Shown in pieces: positions 25,843 through 34,435 of a stretch of DNA of 64,000 nt (position 1 is its first letter; each line of letters starts with the position of its first letter). The stretch lies in contig JAIQFS010000001.1 of assembly GCA_020073145.1 (NCBI GenBank), positions 124,001 through 188,000 on the forward strand, read 5' to 3'. The translations under genes were made by a program, and so were the position numbers. The DNA comes from Terriglobia bacterium. GTDB lineage: Bacteria > Acidobacteriota > Terriglobia > Bryobacterales > Bryobacteraceae. The notes under the pieces are model-generated. The model saw nothing but the letters and a program-made list of their open reading frames with translations. It did not search any database and was not told where the DNA came from.

Positions 25843-26622
25843 ATGGAATTGACGACGACGTGGCGCCTGCGTTCGGGCGGCTGGAAGATGGTGTGGGCGT
25901 TGGGGTGTTTGGCCCTGGGGCCGGCGGCCGCCGTGGCGCAGACCGGCCCGCATCCGCCGGACCTCAACGGCGCGTGGGGCATTTATCGGGGCGGGCCCGG
26001 GAGCGATGCGAAACTGGCGCCGCCCGCGGCTTCGCCGCTGGTCTTGAAGCCGGAATACGCCAAGCCGTACGAGGAGGCGCGCGCCAAGCAGGCCGAGGCG
26101 GCCAAGCGGGGCGAGCAACTAGCCAACGGGAGCGTGCAGTGCGTGCCGTATGGCGTGCCGACGATGATGGCGGTGGCGGTGTACCCTGTGGAGTTCATTC
26201 AAACTCCGAAGCAGGTGACGATCATCGCGGAAGCCTTCAGCGAGGTGCGGCGGGTCTACCTGGACCGGCCGCAGGAGAAGATCGGCGACGTGGCGCCGGG
26301 GTATTACGGGCGATCGGTGGGGCGCTGGGATGGCGACACCCTGGTGGTCGATACCGTTGGGATCAAGCCAACGGTGGCGGGTTATCGCGGGATGCCGCAT
26401 AGCGACCAAATGCGCATCACCGAGCGAATCCATCTGATCACGCCCGAGATTCTGCACGATCAGATCACCATTGAAGACCCGGTGGTGCTGGAGAAGCCGG
26501 TCACCTATACGGTGGCGTACAAGCGCATGCCGAACTACGAAATGGTGGAGTTTGTCTGCGATAACAATCGCGAATACGTGGATGCCAACGGGATCGTGCG
26601 GCTGAAGCTGCACAACGAATGA
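25843..26622 (+). CDS. Secreted protein of the 'GxWxGDxLVVDT' family, unknown function
   Basis: The 259-residue product has a signal peptide (about 1-33), a GGAG site 7 bases before the ATG, and an N-terminal 'DLNGAWGIY' segment. A conserved 'CVPYGVP' precedes the core 'SVGRWDGDTLVVDTVGI', and 'EFVCDNNREY' lies near the end. Five paralogues in this window share these blocks. I do not recognise a named domain. The repeated 'DLxGxW' opening and all-beta look suggest a lipocalin- or beta-barrel-like fold, which is inference. The stop overlaps the upstream edge of the following frame. It lies 18 bp after the DUF6152 gene. Confidence 0.8.
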   Translation: MELTTTWRLRSGGWKMVWALGCLALGPAAAVAQTGPHPPDLNGAWGIYRGGPGSDAKLAPPAASPLVLKPEYAKPYEEARAKQAEAAKRGEQLANGSVQCVPYGVPTMMAVAVYPVEFIQTPKQVTIIAEAFSEVRRVYLDRPQEKIGDVAPGYYGRSVGRWDGDTLVVDTVGIKPTVAGYRGMPHSDQMRITERIHLITPEILHDQITIEDPVVLEKPVTYTVAYKRMPNYEMVEFVCDNNREYVDANGIVRLKLHNE

Positions 26623-26666
26623 GCGGATTGGCGGCAGGCATGATCGGGGCGGTTTCGAGGAGCGTA

Positions 26667-27479
26667 ATGATGAAGAAGCGAGTTGGAAGGGCGAAGGCGG
26701 CTGGCGCAGTGGCGATCCTGCTGGGGAGTGTGCTGCCGGCGGCGGCCCAGCCTGCGCCAAAGCCGGCGGCGGCGCCGGTTCCGCTGGGAGCGCTGGCGCC
26801 CGCCAATCTGGCGAAGCCTCGTCCCAAGCCGGCGTTCGATATCACAGGCACCTGGCTTCACGGTGGGGGAGCAAACAATGGCTTCCGGTTCTCTCCTCCT
26901 GCGGGCTTCAAGCTGACGCCGGAGTCGCAGGTCCAATACGACGCGGCCCAGGCCGCAGCCAAGCAAGGCAAGGTGTACCGCGACGACATCGGCCAGTGCT
27001 GGCCGGCTGGCTTGCCGGTGATCATGACGCGGGTGTGGGCGATCGCCATGGTTCAGAGGCCGACGGCGATCTACATGATCAGCGGCTTCATGAACAGCGT
27101 TCGCATCATCTACCTGGACGGCCGCCCGCATACGGACCCCGACGTGGTCATCCCCAGTTTCAACGGCGAATCGATCGGGCGCTGGGAAGGCGACTCGTTG
27201 GTGGTGGATACCACGGGGTTCGTAAACGACCATCACTGGATCGACAATGGAATCCCGGTGACGGACGCTCTGCATATTGTCGAGCGTATGAAGCTGATCG
27301 ACAACGGGGCCAACCTGCAGATCGAAACCACGGCCTCGGACCCCAAGAGCTGGGTGGGGGAGTGGAGTTGGACCAAGCGCTGGCGGCGGGTGGATGACAC
27401 CGACATCACCGAAGCCTCCTGCCTGCCCGACCTCAACGAACATATGCTGAGCACCAAGGGAAACGCGAACGTCCGCTGA
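26667..27479 (+). CDS. Secreted protein of the 'GxWxGDxLVVDT' family, second copy
   Basis: This protein of about 270 residues has a signal peptide (MMKKRVGR then a hydrophobic run ending AAAQ) and a Pro/Ala-rich linker. The domain opens 'FDITGTWL' and continues with 'QCWPAGLPVIM', 'IIYLDGRPHTDPD', the core 'SIGRWEGDSLVVDTTGF' and 'DALHIVERM'. GAGGAG lies 4 to 7 bases before the tandem ATGs at 26667 and 26670, which decides this start over the in-frame ATG at 26619. The C-terminal block differs from its neighbour ('WSWTKRWRRVDD'), so the two copies are diverged. Function unknown. The operon continues 47 bp later. Confidence 0.8.
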   Translation: MMKKRVGRAKAAGAVAILLGSVLPAAAQPAPKPAAAPVPLGALAPANLAKPRPKPAFDITGTWLHGGGANNGFRFSPPAGFKLTPESQVQYDAAQAAAKQGKVYRDDIGQCWPAGLPVIMTRVWAIAMVQRPTAIYMISGFMNSVRIIYLDGRPHTDPDVVIPSFNGESIGRWEGDSLVVDTTGFVNDHHWIDNGIPVTDALHIVERMKLIDNGANLQIETTASDPKSWVGEWSWTKRWRRVDDTDITEASCLPDLNEHMLSTKGNANVR

Positions 27480-27526
27480 TAGGGGAAGACGGCATGGATA
27501 CCGACGTCAGGAAGAAGAGAACTGTC

Positions 27527-27922
27527 ATGAAACGAATGCTAGTGGCGTGCGCGTGCCTGCTCGGGTTTTGGGCGGTTCCCTCCGCCGAGGCGCACCACTC
27601 GATGGCGGGATTCGACCGGGCCAAGACCCAGACGCTGGTCGGGACGGTGAAGCAATTCAAGTGGGCGAACCCGCACTCGTGGATTGAGCTGGAAGTCCCC
27701 AACGACAAGGGCGGCATCGATGTGTGGAATGCCGAGATGACCGCGCCCGGCATTCTGGCCCGCGGGGGCTGGAAGTCCACGCTGCTGAAGCCCGGGGACA
27801 AGGTGACCATTGTGGTGCGTCCGCTGCTGAGCGGCGAGCCCGGAGGGCTGTTCGTCTCGGTCACGCTGGCGGACGGGCAGACCTATACCGAGCGGGGCGT
27901 GCAGCCGGCGGCGGCGAAGTAG
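27527..27922 (+). CDS. DUF6152 family secreted protein, second copy
   Basis: The 131-residue product has a signal peptide ending AEA, and the predicted mature start is His-His-Ser (residues 23-25). The family core 'GTVKQFKWANPHSWIELE', 'WNAEMTAPGILARGGW' and 'LLKPGDKVTIVVRPLLSG' is present. The inner ATG at 27527 gives a clean signal peptide and has AAGAAGAGA upstream; the frame is open 33 bases further. It closes the operon that begins with another DUF6152 gene, so the two GxWxGDxLVV proteins are bracketed by DUF6152 genes. Confidence 0.85.
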   Translation: MKRMLVACACLLGFWAVPSAEAHHSMAGFDRAKTQTLVGTVKQFKWANPHSWIELEVPNDKGGIDVWNAEMTAPGILARGGWKSTLLKPGDKVTIVVRPLLSGEPGGLFVSVTLADGQTYTERGVQPAAAK

Positions 27923-28258
27923 ACGGCGGGGCGGCCCCAGCGCCTCGCGCACACGATCCTGTTCTTCAGCGCGGCGAGTGTTCCTGGCCGGAGGCTCCCT
28001 ACTCGCTCTTGACGGGCCATTGATTTTATACTGGGGACTTCGGTACTCCTTCAGCCATCACACGGGGCTGGAGCTGCTCGCGGGCCTGGTCCGGCTTCGG
28101 TTCGACTGGCCTCCTCTGGGGGCGGCTCTGACGCACTCGATCGAACTGCTGGTGATGTGCGGCGTCGCCCCATTCCAGGTCGGCCGCTTTACCGCGCGCT
28201 GGGGGCCGGGGCAAGAGGTTGCTGCCTGCGGGCGTTTCGTGACCCCAGGCCGCGGTTG
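27923..28258. other. Intergenic stretch without a supported gene
   Basis: These 336 bases lie between the convergent DUF6152 operon and glnD. A short open frame starts at 27978 but continues into the antisense of glnD, with no ribosome-binding site and no recognisable domain. I see no clear promoter, terminator or repeat here. Confidence 0.5.
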
Positions 28259-30754
28259 CTATGCCACCGGTTCCACGGCGCGGCGCAGTTCGGCGTCAAG
28301 CGCGGCTTGTCGCGGCGCGTCCAGCTTTTTACCCTCCATGGTGACGTAGAAGACATCGATGGCCTTGTGGGCCTGGGTGTCGATCAGAACCACTTCGATG
28401 TTGCAGCCACTGGCGGCGATGGCCGAGGCTAAATCGTAGAGCAGGCCCGGCCGATCCTCGGCCACGATTTCCACCAGGGTGGCGATTCCACTCGCATCGG
28501 CATCGAAAGCGACGGTCGCCGGGATGCGGGCGTGCCGGCTGGGCAGCGGTTGCTTGGGCCGGTTCTTGAGCAGTTCCCGCACGTCGGTCTTGCCAGTAAT
28601 CACCCGTTCGGCGACAGCGCGCAGGCGGTCGACTTCGGTGGGATTCAATTCCAAGGTGCGCGAGGGGTCGGCAAAGGTAAACGTGTCGAGGATGAGGCCG
28701 CGGTGGTTGGCAAACGCTTCGGCCTTGAGAATGTTCATCCCGAAACTGGAGAGCGTGCCCGCCACCGAGGCGAACAGGCCGGGCCGGTCCGAAGCCGTCA
28801 CCAAAGTCAGTTGATACGCAGTCTCGAACTTCCCCACTTCCACGGCCACGCCGCGCTTGCGGCTTCTCTCTTCGAGCGCCACATGCCGGTCGATTTCGGC
28901 CTGGCTATGCGTTCGCAGATAACGCGTGGGGAAGCCCTTCAGGAACTCCCGGCGCTCCGGGGAGACGGCTGCGTCCTCTTCGATCCGCTCGTTTTCCAGT
29001 TCGCGCGTCAGCTCCCCATAGACCGACAGGTAGAGTTGCCAGAGCCGCTGGGCGCGCCAGGGCGTCATGACCGTGGGATTGACAGCGCTGATGTCGGCAT
29101 AAGTCAGCAGGGTGAGCGCCTTCAGCCGCTCCACGGTTTCCACCTGGTGGGCGACGTCGCGGACCGCCTGCGGGTCAAACACGTCGCGAGACTGCATGGC
29201 GGAGGAGAGCGCCAGATGCTTGCCGATGAGGAAGAGGACGGTTTCTCTTTCTGGCGGCGGCATCTGGATGCGGGCCATCGCGGTTTCCGCGAGACGCAGA
29301 GAGGCTTCGACGTGGTCTACGCCGCGCCCTTTGCCGGAGTCGTGAAACAGGAGGGCGCAGGCCAGCGCGGCGGGCGGCTGCATTTCGGCCCACAGATCGC
29401 CGTAGGACTTGAGCTGCGGGTCGGTGGCGGACTGGAGGCTCCACAGATTCTGGATGGCCACCAGGGTGTGCTCATCCACCGTATACCGGTGATAGAAGTC
29501 GCGGACCACGAGGCACTCGATCCCTTCCAGCTCGGGAAACAGCGCTGTAAGGGTGCCTGTCTCGTGCATCGAGCTGAGGGCCAAAGGCGTGTAGGGCAGG
29601 GAAAGTATGGGCGCCAGCGCCGGCCAGATGGGACGAAGCTCGGAAAAGGCGGCGCGCAAACGGTCGCGCCGCGATTCCAACTGCTGCATGGCGTCGAAGG
29701 AGGGCCGGATGCCGTGGCGCGCCACGAATTCAAACAGGCGCAGGGCCAACTCCGGCTCCAGATCGAGGCGCTGCGGGGCGCGGAAGTGGGCGCGCTCGCG
29801 ATGGATGGCGAAGTCGGAGTTGGACAGGCGCGAACGCCAGTCACGGAATTGGGCGAACAGGGAACTGGATTGCGCCTCGTTGGCTTCCAGCTGATGGATG
29901 GCGGCGCGGTAGATCGTGCGCGCATGCCGGTAATATTCGCGCATCCACTTGGCCGGATCGCCGCCGCGCCACTGGTCGGCCATGGCATCCTGCATTTCGA
30001 ACGACAGGACGTTGTTGTCGCGCGCGGACTGGCAGTGCAGGTAGCAGCGCAGACGCGCCAGGAACCCGAAAGCCTGCGCCAGCTCCGGACCGGGGTCGGC
30101 CGTGCCCAGGCGGTTGGGCTCGGTTTCGCGCATCTGGGTCAGCCAGCAGAGGAGCTGGTAATCGCGCAGGCTGCCGGGAGTCTCCTTGACGTTGGGCTCC
30201 AGGTGGTAGAACGTGTCCGCGTATTTGGAGTGCCGGTCTCGCGTGAGTTGCGAGAGGTTGCGGATCAGCGAGTCCCGGTTGCCGGTGATGAAACGCGGCA
30301 GCTTCCCGGCCAGCTTGGCATAGAGCGCGCGGTCTCCCGCCAGATAACGCTGGTCGAGCAGGCTGATGTTCAGCTCGGTGTTGTCGTTGTGGACCTCGGT
30401 GCACTCGGCGGGCGTGCGGACCGAATGGCTGACCCGCAAGCGGGCGTCCCAGAGGCTCTGGAGGAACGCGGAGATCGGCTCCCGGCTGGCGAGCGCCTGC
30501 TTGTCGGTTTCGAACAGCAGCAGCAGGTCGATGTCGGAATACGGGAACAAATGCCGACGCCCGTAGCCGCCCACGGCCAGCACGGCGAGACCGGCCGGCG
30601 CCGCCTGGAACAGCACGGCCGCAGCTTCGGTGACTGCGGTGTCCACCTGGGCGTTCCGCTCCGCCAGGGCCGTCAGGGAGTCGCCGGTAGCCAGGAATGC
30701 CTGCTGAATGGCTTCCGGATTGAGGCTAGAGTGCGCTTTCTCCACGATCGTCAT
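28259..30754 (-). CDS. glnD: [Protein-PII] uridylyltransferase / uridylyl-removing enzyme
   Basis: This 831-residue four-domain enzyme comprises a nucleotidyltransferase (motif 'GGYGRRHLFPYSDIDLLLLF', about 60-80), a GlnD linker region, an HD domain ('HTLVAIQ' and 'LLFHDSGKGRGVDH', about 430-500), and two C-terminal ACT domains (about 660 and 765). It uridylylates PII under nitrogen limitation and removes UMP when glutamine binds the ACT domains. I chose the ATG at 30754, which lies inside the last codons of glnB (29-bp overlap); no better start follows the glnB stop. With amt and glnB upstream it forms a nitrogen-sensing operon. Confidence 0.93.
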   Translation of the reverse strand: MTIVEKAHSSLNPEAIQQAFLATGDSLTALAERNAQVDTAVTEAAAVLFQAAPAGLAVLAVGGYGRRHLFPYSDIDLLLLFETDKQALASREPISAFLQSLWDARLRVSHSVRTPAECTEVHNDNTELNISLLDQRYLAGDRALYAKLAGKLPRFITGNRDSLIRNLSQLTRDRHSKYADTFYHLEPNVKETPGSLRDYQLLCWLTQMRETEPNRLGTADPGPELAQAFGFLARLRCYLHCQSARDNNVLSFEMQDAMADQWRGGDPAKWMREYYRHARTIYRAAIHQLEANEAQSSSLFAQFRDWRSRLSNSDFAIHRERAHFRAPQRLDLEPELALRLFEFVARHGIRPSFDAMQQLESRRDRLRAAFSELRPIWPALAPILSLPYTPLALSSMHETGTLTALFPELEGIECLVVRDFYHRYTVDEHTLVAIQNLWSLQSATDPQLKSYGDLWAEMQPPAALACALLFHDSGKGRGVDHVEASLRLAETAMARIQMPPPERETVLFLIGKHLALSSAMQSRDVFDPQAVRDVAHQVETVERLKALTLLTYADISAVNPTVMTPWRAQRLWQLYLSVYGELTRELENERIEEDAAVSPERREFLKGFPTRYLRTHSQAEIDRHVALEERSRKRGVAVEVGKFETAYQLTLVTASDRPGLFASVAGTLSSFGMNILKAEAFANHRGLILDTFTFADPSRTLELNPTEVDRLRAVAERVITGKTDVRELLKNRPKQPLPSRHARIPATVAFDADASGIATLVEIVAEDRPGLLYDLASAIAASGCNIEVVLIDTQAHKAIDVFYVTMEGKKLDAPRQAALDAELRRAVEPVA

Positions 30755-31064
30755 TCCGGATACGGATGGCTTCGGCCACGTCGAACACGAAGATTTTGCC
30801 GTCACCGATCTTGCCGGTCCGGGCCGCGCCCGCCAACGCCTTGATGACATCGTCGGCGCGACTCGAAGACACCACCATTTCGAGCTTTACCTTGGGCAGC
30901 AGGTCGACGTTATACTCTTGCCCGCGATAGACCTCTTTGTGACCTTTCTGGCGGCCGTGGCCGCGCACTTCGGTGATGGTCATGCCATCAATCCCGATGC
31001 TCTTGAGGGCCTCTTTGACATCGTCCAGCTTAAACGGCTGGATAATCGCTTCGATCTTCTTCAT
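30726..31064 (-). CDS. glnB: Nitrogen regulatory protein PII
   Basis: This 112-residue protein of standard length has T-loop 'GHGRQKGHKEVYRGQEY' including the uridylylated Tyr51, B-loop 'GDGKIFVFDVAEAIRIR', and N-terminal 'MKKIEAIIQPFKLDDVKEAL'. PII trimers sense 2-oxoglutarate and ATP/ADP, and bind targets such as AmtB and GlnD. It lies 63 bp after amt and overlaps glnD, an arrangement that keeps sensor, transporter and modifying enzyme in step. The amt linkage would suit a GlnK role as well, and the sequence does not separate GlnB from GlnK. Confidence 0.95.
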   Translation of the reverse strand: MKKIEAIIQPFKLDDVKEALKSIGIDGMTITEVRGHGRQKGHKEVYRGQEYNVDLLPKVKLEMVVSSSRADDVIKALAGAARTGKIGDGKIFVFDVAEAIRIRNDDRGESAL

Positions 31065-31127
31065 GGCCTCATCCTAACTGTCCGAGACGCCGGCTGCGAC
31101 TTGCCCACAGGCCAGCGGAATCGAGCT

Positions 31128-32522
31128 CTACGACTCAAAAATGTATCCCTCTTCGCCGTGCAGGCTGACGTCGAGCCCCTGAATCTCCTGTTCCTTGCGC
31201 ACGCGGACGCCGAGGAGCAGGTCGCAGATCTTGAGCACGATCAAGGTGCCGACAATCGCGAGAACCCAGGAGATGGCAACGCCGATGGCCTGGTTGAGCA
31301 CCTGCGAAGGGTGGCCGTCGACCAGGCCCAGCGGCAGCAGTTTGCCGGCGGAATCCTTGAAGCTGTCATTGACCTGGTTGGTGGCGAAGACGCCGGTGAG
31401 GAGGGCGCCGAGGGTGCCGCCGATGCCGTGCACGCCGAAGGCGTCGAGCGAGTCGTCGTACTTGAACTTCTTCTTGACGTGGGCCACCATAAAGAAACAA
31501 ACGATGCCGGCGGAGAAGCCGATGGCCAGCGCGGGAAACGGTTTCACAAAGCCTGAAGCCGGCGTAATGGCAACCAGCCCGGCCACGGCGCCGGAGATGG
31601 CGCCGAGCACACTGGGCTTGCCGTCGTGGCGCCACTCCGCCACCACCCAGCCGAGCGCCGCCGCCGCAGCGCCGAAGTGGGTGGCGACGAACGCGCTGGT
31701 GGCCAGTCCCGAAGCCGCCAGGGCGCTACCGGCGTTAAACCCGAACCAGCCCACCCACAGCAGGCAGGCGCCGATGAAACTGATCACCAGGTTATGCGGC
31801 TTCATGGCGTCACTGGGAAACCCCGTTCGTTTCCCCATATACAGAGCGCAGACCAGGGCCGACACCCCCGAAGTGATGTGAACGACGGTGCCGCCTGCGA
31901 AGTCGAAGGTCGGCACCTTTCCACCCAGCGCCGCATTCAACAAGCCGCCCTTCCCCCAAACCATGTGCGCCATCGGGAAATACACAATCAGTCCCCAGAG
32001 CACCATGAACAGCAGCATGGCGCTGAACTTCATCCGTTCGGCAAAAGCGCCCGAAATCAAGGCCGGCGTGATGATGGCGAACATCAGCTGGTAGATCATG
32101 AAAGTCTGCTGCGGAATGGTGGGGGCATAGTCGGGATTGGGGTCGCTGCCGACATGGTTCAGCAGGGCGAAGTGAAAATCGCCAAGAAACGGCCCGCTGC
32201 CGCCAAAGGCCAGGCTGTATCCCACCACGGCCCAGACCACCGTCACGACGGCCATCAAAATGAAGCTCTGCATCATGGTGGAGAGGACGTTTTTCCGCCG
32301 GACCAGGCCGCCGTAGAACAAGGCTAAACCCGGACCCGTCATCATGAGAACCAGCGCCGAACAGACCAGCATCCAGGCGTTGTCGCCCGCGCTCTGCGCG
32401 GACTTCGCGGCTGATTCCACGGCCGCCAATCTCGTTTGGATATCAGGGTTCGCCTGCGCCCACACGGCAGCCGGCGCGGCGAACATCGTTAGCAGACAAA
32501 TCTTCCGGAAGTGTTTCATCAT
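31128..32522 (-). CDS. amt: Ammonium transporter (Amt family)
   Basis: This 464-residue protein has a cleavable N-terminal signal (about 1-23) and eleven membrane helices. The twin-histidine pore is in 'GTVVHITSGVSAL' and 'GVHGIGGTLGALLTG', and the conserved Asp region is 'YFPMAHMVWG'. It conducts ammonium as a trimer and is gated by PII, which is encoded next. The tandem ATG ATG makes 32522 or 32519 equally likely as the start. Upstream lies a TATAAG -10-like box with a weak TTGCAT at 19 bp. I could not find a convincing sigma-54 site. Confidence 0.94.
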   Translation of the reverse strand: MMKHFRKICLLTMFAAPAAVWAQANPDIQTRLAAVESAAKSAQSAGDNAWMLVCSALVLMMTGPGLALFYGGLVRRKNVLSTMMQSFILMAVVTVVWAVVGYSLAFGGSGPFLGDFHFALLNHVGSDPNPDYAPTIPQQTFMIYQLMFAIITPALISGAFAERMKFSAMLLFMVLWGLIVYFPMAHMVWGKGGLLNAALGGKVPTFDFAGGTVVHITSGVSALVCALYMGKRTGFPSDAMKPHNLVISFIGACLLWVGWFGFNAGSALAASGLATSAFVATHFGAAAAALGWVVAEWRHDGKPSVLGAISGAVAGLVAITPASGFVKPFPALAIGFSAGIVCFFMVAHVKKKFKYDDSLDAFGVHGIGGTLGALLTGVFATNQVNDSFKDSAGKLLPLGLVDGHPSQVLNQAIGVAISWVLAIVGTLIVLKICDLLLGVRVRKEQEIQGLDVSLHGEEGYIFES

Positions 32523-32655
32523 GGAAACCGTTCGCGAACAGGGCGATAGCGACTAGTCCATTCTCTTATACCGGCGCAGCCGCCGCCAAATGCAACGTTT
32601 CTATTCGCGGAATTGTATTTTTTTATGATACGCGAAGGCGGCCTGCTCCGGTACA

Positions 32656-33123
32656 ATGCAAGCATCCAGGTTCATGGCCAGTCTTCTCGTTGTCACTCCA
32701 CTCATTGATCCGAGACACACCCCGTTCCGGCTCTCGATTCGCGAGTCGGCAATCCACCAGCGCGGCGTCTACGCGGAAGAACGCATCGCCGCGCATCGCA
32801 AGGTCATCGAATACACCGGCGAAAAGATCGGCCGGCGCGAGACGAAGCGCCGCGGCCAGGGTACTCTGACGTATCTGTTCACTCTCGACGACTACTGGAC
32901 AGTGGACGGCTCGGTGGGCGGCAGCGGGGCCGAGATCATCAATCATAGCTGCAACGCGAACCTGCGCAGCTCCATCTTTAAGGGGCACATCCTGTACTGG
33001 AGCAAGCGCACAATTCAGCCCGGCGAGGAGCTGACGGTGGACTACCTGTTTTCCAAGAAGATCGACTCCGTGGCCTGCCTCTGCGGCGCGGCCGGCTGCC
33101 GCGGCACCATCAACGTGCGGTAG
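32656..33123 (+). CDS. SET-domain protein lysine methyltransferase-like
   Basis: The 155-residue protein is essentially a minimal SET domain. It has 'RGVYAEERI' early, the AdoMet-binding 'NHSCNAN' (96-102), catalytic-tyrosine motif 'EELTVDY' (124-130), and a post-SET CxCx4C zinc motif (Cys141, 143, 148). It should transfer methyl groups to lysines of a protein. SET proteins are eukaryote-like and scattered in bacteria; targets here are unknown. The start could instead be the ATG at 32674, because a TACAAT box overlaps the first ATG. It diverges from amt. Confidence 0.88.
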   Translation: MQASRFMASLLVVTPLIDPRHTPFRLSIRESAIHQRGVYAEERIAAHRKVIEYTGEKIGRRETKRRGQGTLTYLFTLDDYWTVDGSVGGSGAEIINHSCNANLRSSIFKGHILYWSKRTIQPGEELTVDYLFSKKIDSVACLCGAAGCRGTINVR

Positions 33124-33281
33124 GAGTTACGACGGCAGTCCCTCAATCACGCTGGCTGGAGCCGCGGTGGGTCAACGGGCGCCGGAGGTTGCGCAAGATC
33201 GCCACCGCACGGAAGATCCCCACGCCGGTTTCGCCTCCGCATACCATTCCTCCCGCCGGTTCTATAATTGAAGGTTTGAGC

Positions 33282-34433
33282 GTGACCGTTCCGGATTCAG
33301 CACACGTGCGCGCCGCGCCACTGCCCTGGTACGTGTGGTGCTTGGTCGCCGCCGTCACGTCTTCCATGGTCGGCGTGCACTGGGACATCTCCTGGCACCG
33401 GTCGATTGGCCGCGACACGTTCTGGACTCCGGCTCACTTGGCCATCCATCTGTGCGGCGTGCTGGCGGGCATCGCCTGCGCCTACCTGATTCTATCGACC
33501 ACGTTCCGGGCGGAGTCGCCGTTGCGGCCGTATTCGGTGCGGATCTGGGGATTTCGCGGGCCGTTCGGCGCCTTCATCGCGGCCTGGGGCGGCATCGCCA
33601 TGATCACCTCGGCCCCATTCGACAACTGGTGGCACAACGCCTATGGGCTGGACGTCAAGATTCTCAGCCCGCCTCACATGGTGCTGGCGCTCGGCATCGT
33701 TGGAGTGAACGTGGGCGCGCTGATCCTGATTCTCGGCTGCCTCAACCGAGCGGGCGAAGGAGGGCGCGGCCGTCTCCTGGCCCTGTTCCTTTACGTGGGA
33801 GGGCTGATTCTGGTCAACCTGATGATCGTGGAGATGGAACTGACCTCTCGCACCGCGATGCATTCGGCGCGCTTCTACCGCGTGGTGGCCACAGTGGCGC
33901 CGCTGGTACTGGCGGTGGTGGCGCGCGCAGCCCGCTACCGGTGGGCAGCCACGGCCACGGCCGGCATCTACATGGCATTTGTGATGCTGATCGGCTGGAT
34001 TCTCCCGCTCTTTCCCGCCGAGCCCAAGCTCGGCCCCGTGTTTCACACGGTAACCCAGTTCACGCCTCCGGAGTTTCCGCTGTTGTTGATCGTGCCGGCG
34101 TTTGCGCTGGATCTGGTCTGGCAGCGCACCGGGCACTGGGGCGCATGGAAGCAGTCGCTGGCTTCAGCGCTCGCTTTTCTGGCCGTATTCGCGGCCGCGC
34201 AGTGGCCGTTCGCCGATTTCCTGATGTCGCCCGCCGCCCGCAACTGGTTCTTCGGTACGCAATTCTTCGGCTACAACACGAGTCCCAACTCGCTCTATGC
34301 GCGGTATCTGTTCGCGCCGCCGCAGAGCGCATCGGTGTTCTGGCGGGAGACCGGACTGGCTTTCGCGATTTCCGCGCTTTGGATCCGGCTCGGTATGGCG
34401 TGCGGCGACCGGATGCAGCGGATCCGGAGATAG
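33282..34433 (+). CDS. Polytopic membrane protein of unknown function
   Basis: This protein of about 383 residues has about ten predicted membrane helices, with several conserved-looking His/Trp-rich spots near the membrane edge ('VHWDISWHRSIGRDTFWTPAHLAIHLCG' split over helices 1 and 2, and 'NWWHNAYGLD'). Clustered histidines in the first helices suggest metal or heme contact, which is inference. A TATAAT box (33263-33268) and AAGG seven bases before GTG at 33282 set this start; the frame is open further upstream. The next gene begins two bases after its stop. Confidence 0.75.
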   Translation: MTVPDSAHVRAAPLPWYVWCLVAAVTSSMVGVHWDISWHRSIGRDTFWTPAHLAIHLCGVLAGIACAYLILSTTFRAESPLRPYSVRIWGFRGPFGAFIAAWGGIAMITSAPFDNWWHNAYGLDVKILSPPHMVLALGIVGVNVGALILILGCLNRAGEGGRGRLLALFLYVGGLILVNLMIVEMELTSRTAMHSARFYRVVATVAPLVLAVVARAARYRWAATATAGIYMAFVMLIGWILPLFPAEPKLGPVFHTVTQFTPPEFPLLLIVPAFALDLVWQRTGHWGAWKQSLASALAFLAVFAAAQWPFADFLMSPAARNWFFGTQFFGYNTSPNSLYARYLFAPPQSASVFWRETGLAFAISALWIRLGMACGDRMQRIRR

Positions 34434-34435
34434 TC

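Noticed and set aside
27978-28349. Possible small gene in the gap before glnD
   Set aside because: It has no ribosome-binding site, and its second half is antisense to the glnD C-terminus.
28532-30844. A 770-codon open frame on the plus strand
   Set aside because: It is antisense to glnD along its whole length, with no recognisable domain.
32523-32655. Sigma-54 (-24/-12) promoter for amt
   Set aside because: A TTGGC element is present, but the GC at the required distance does not fit the consensus. A TATAAG box is also present.
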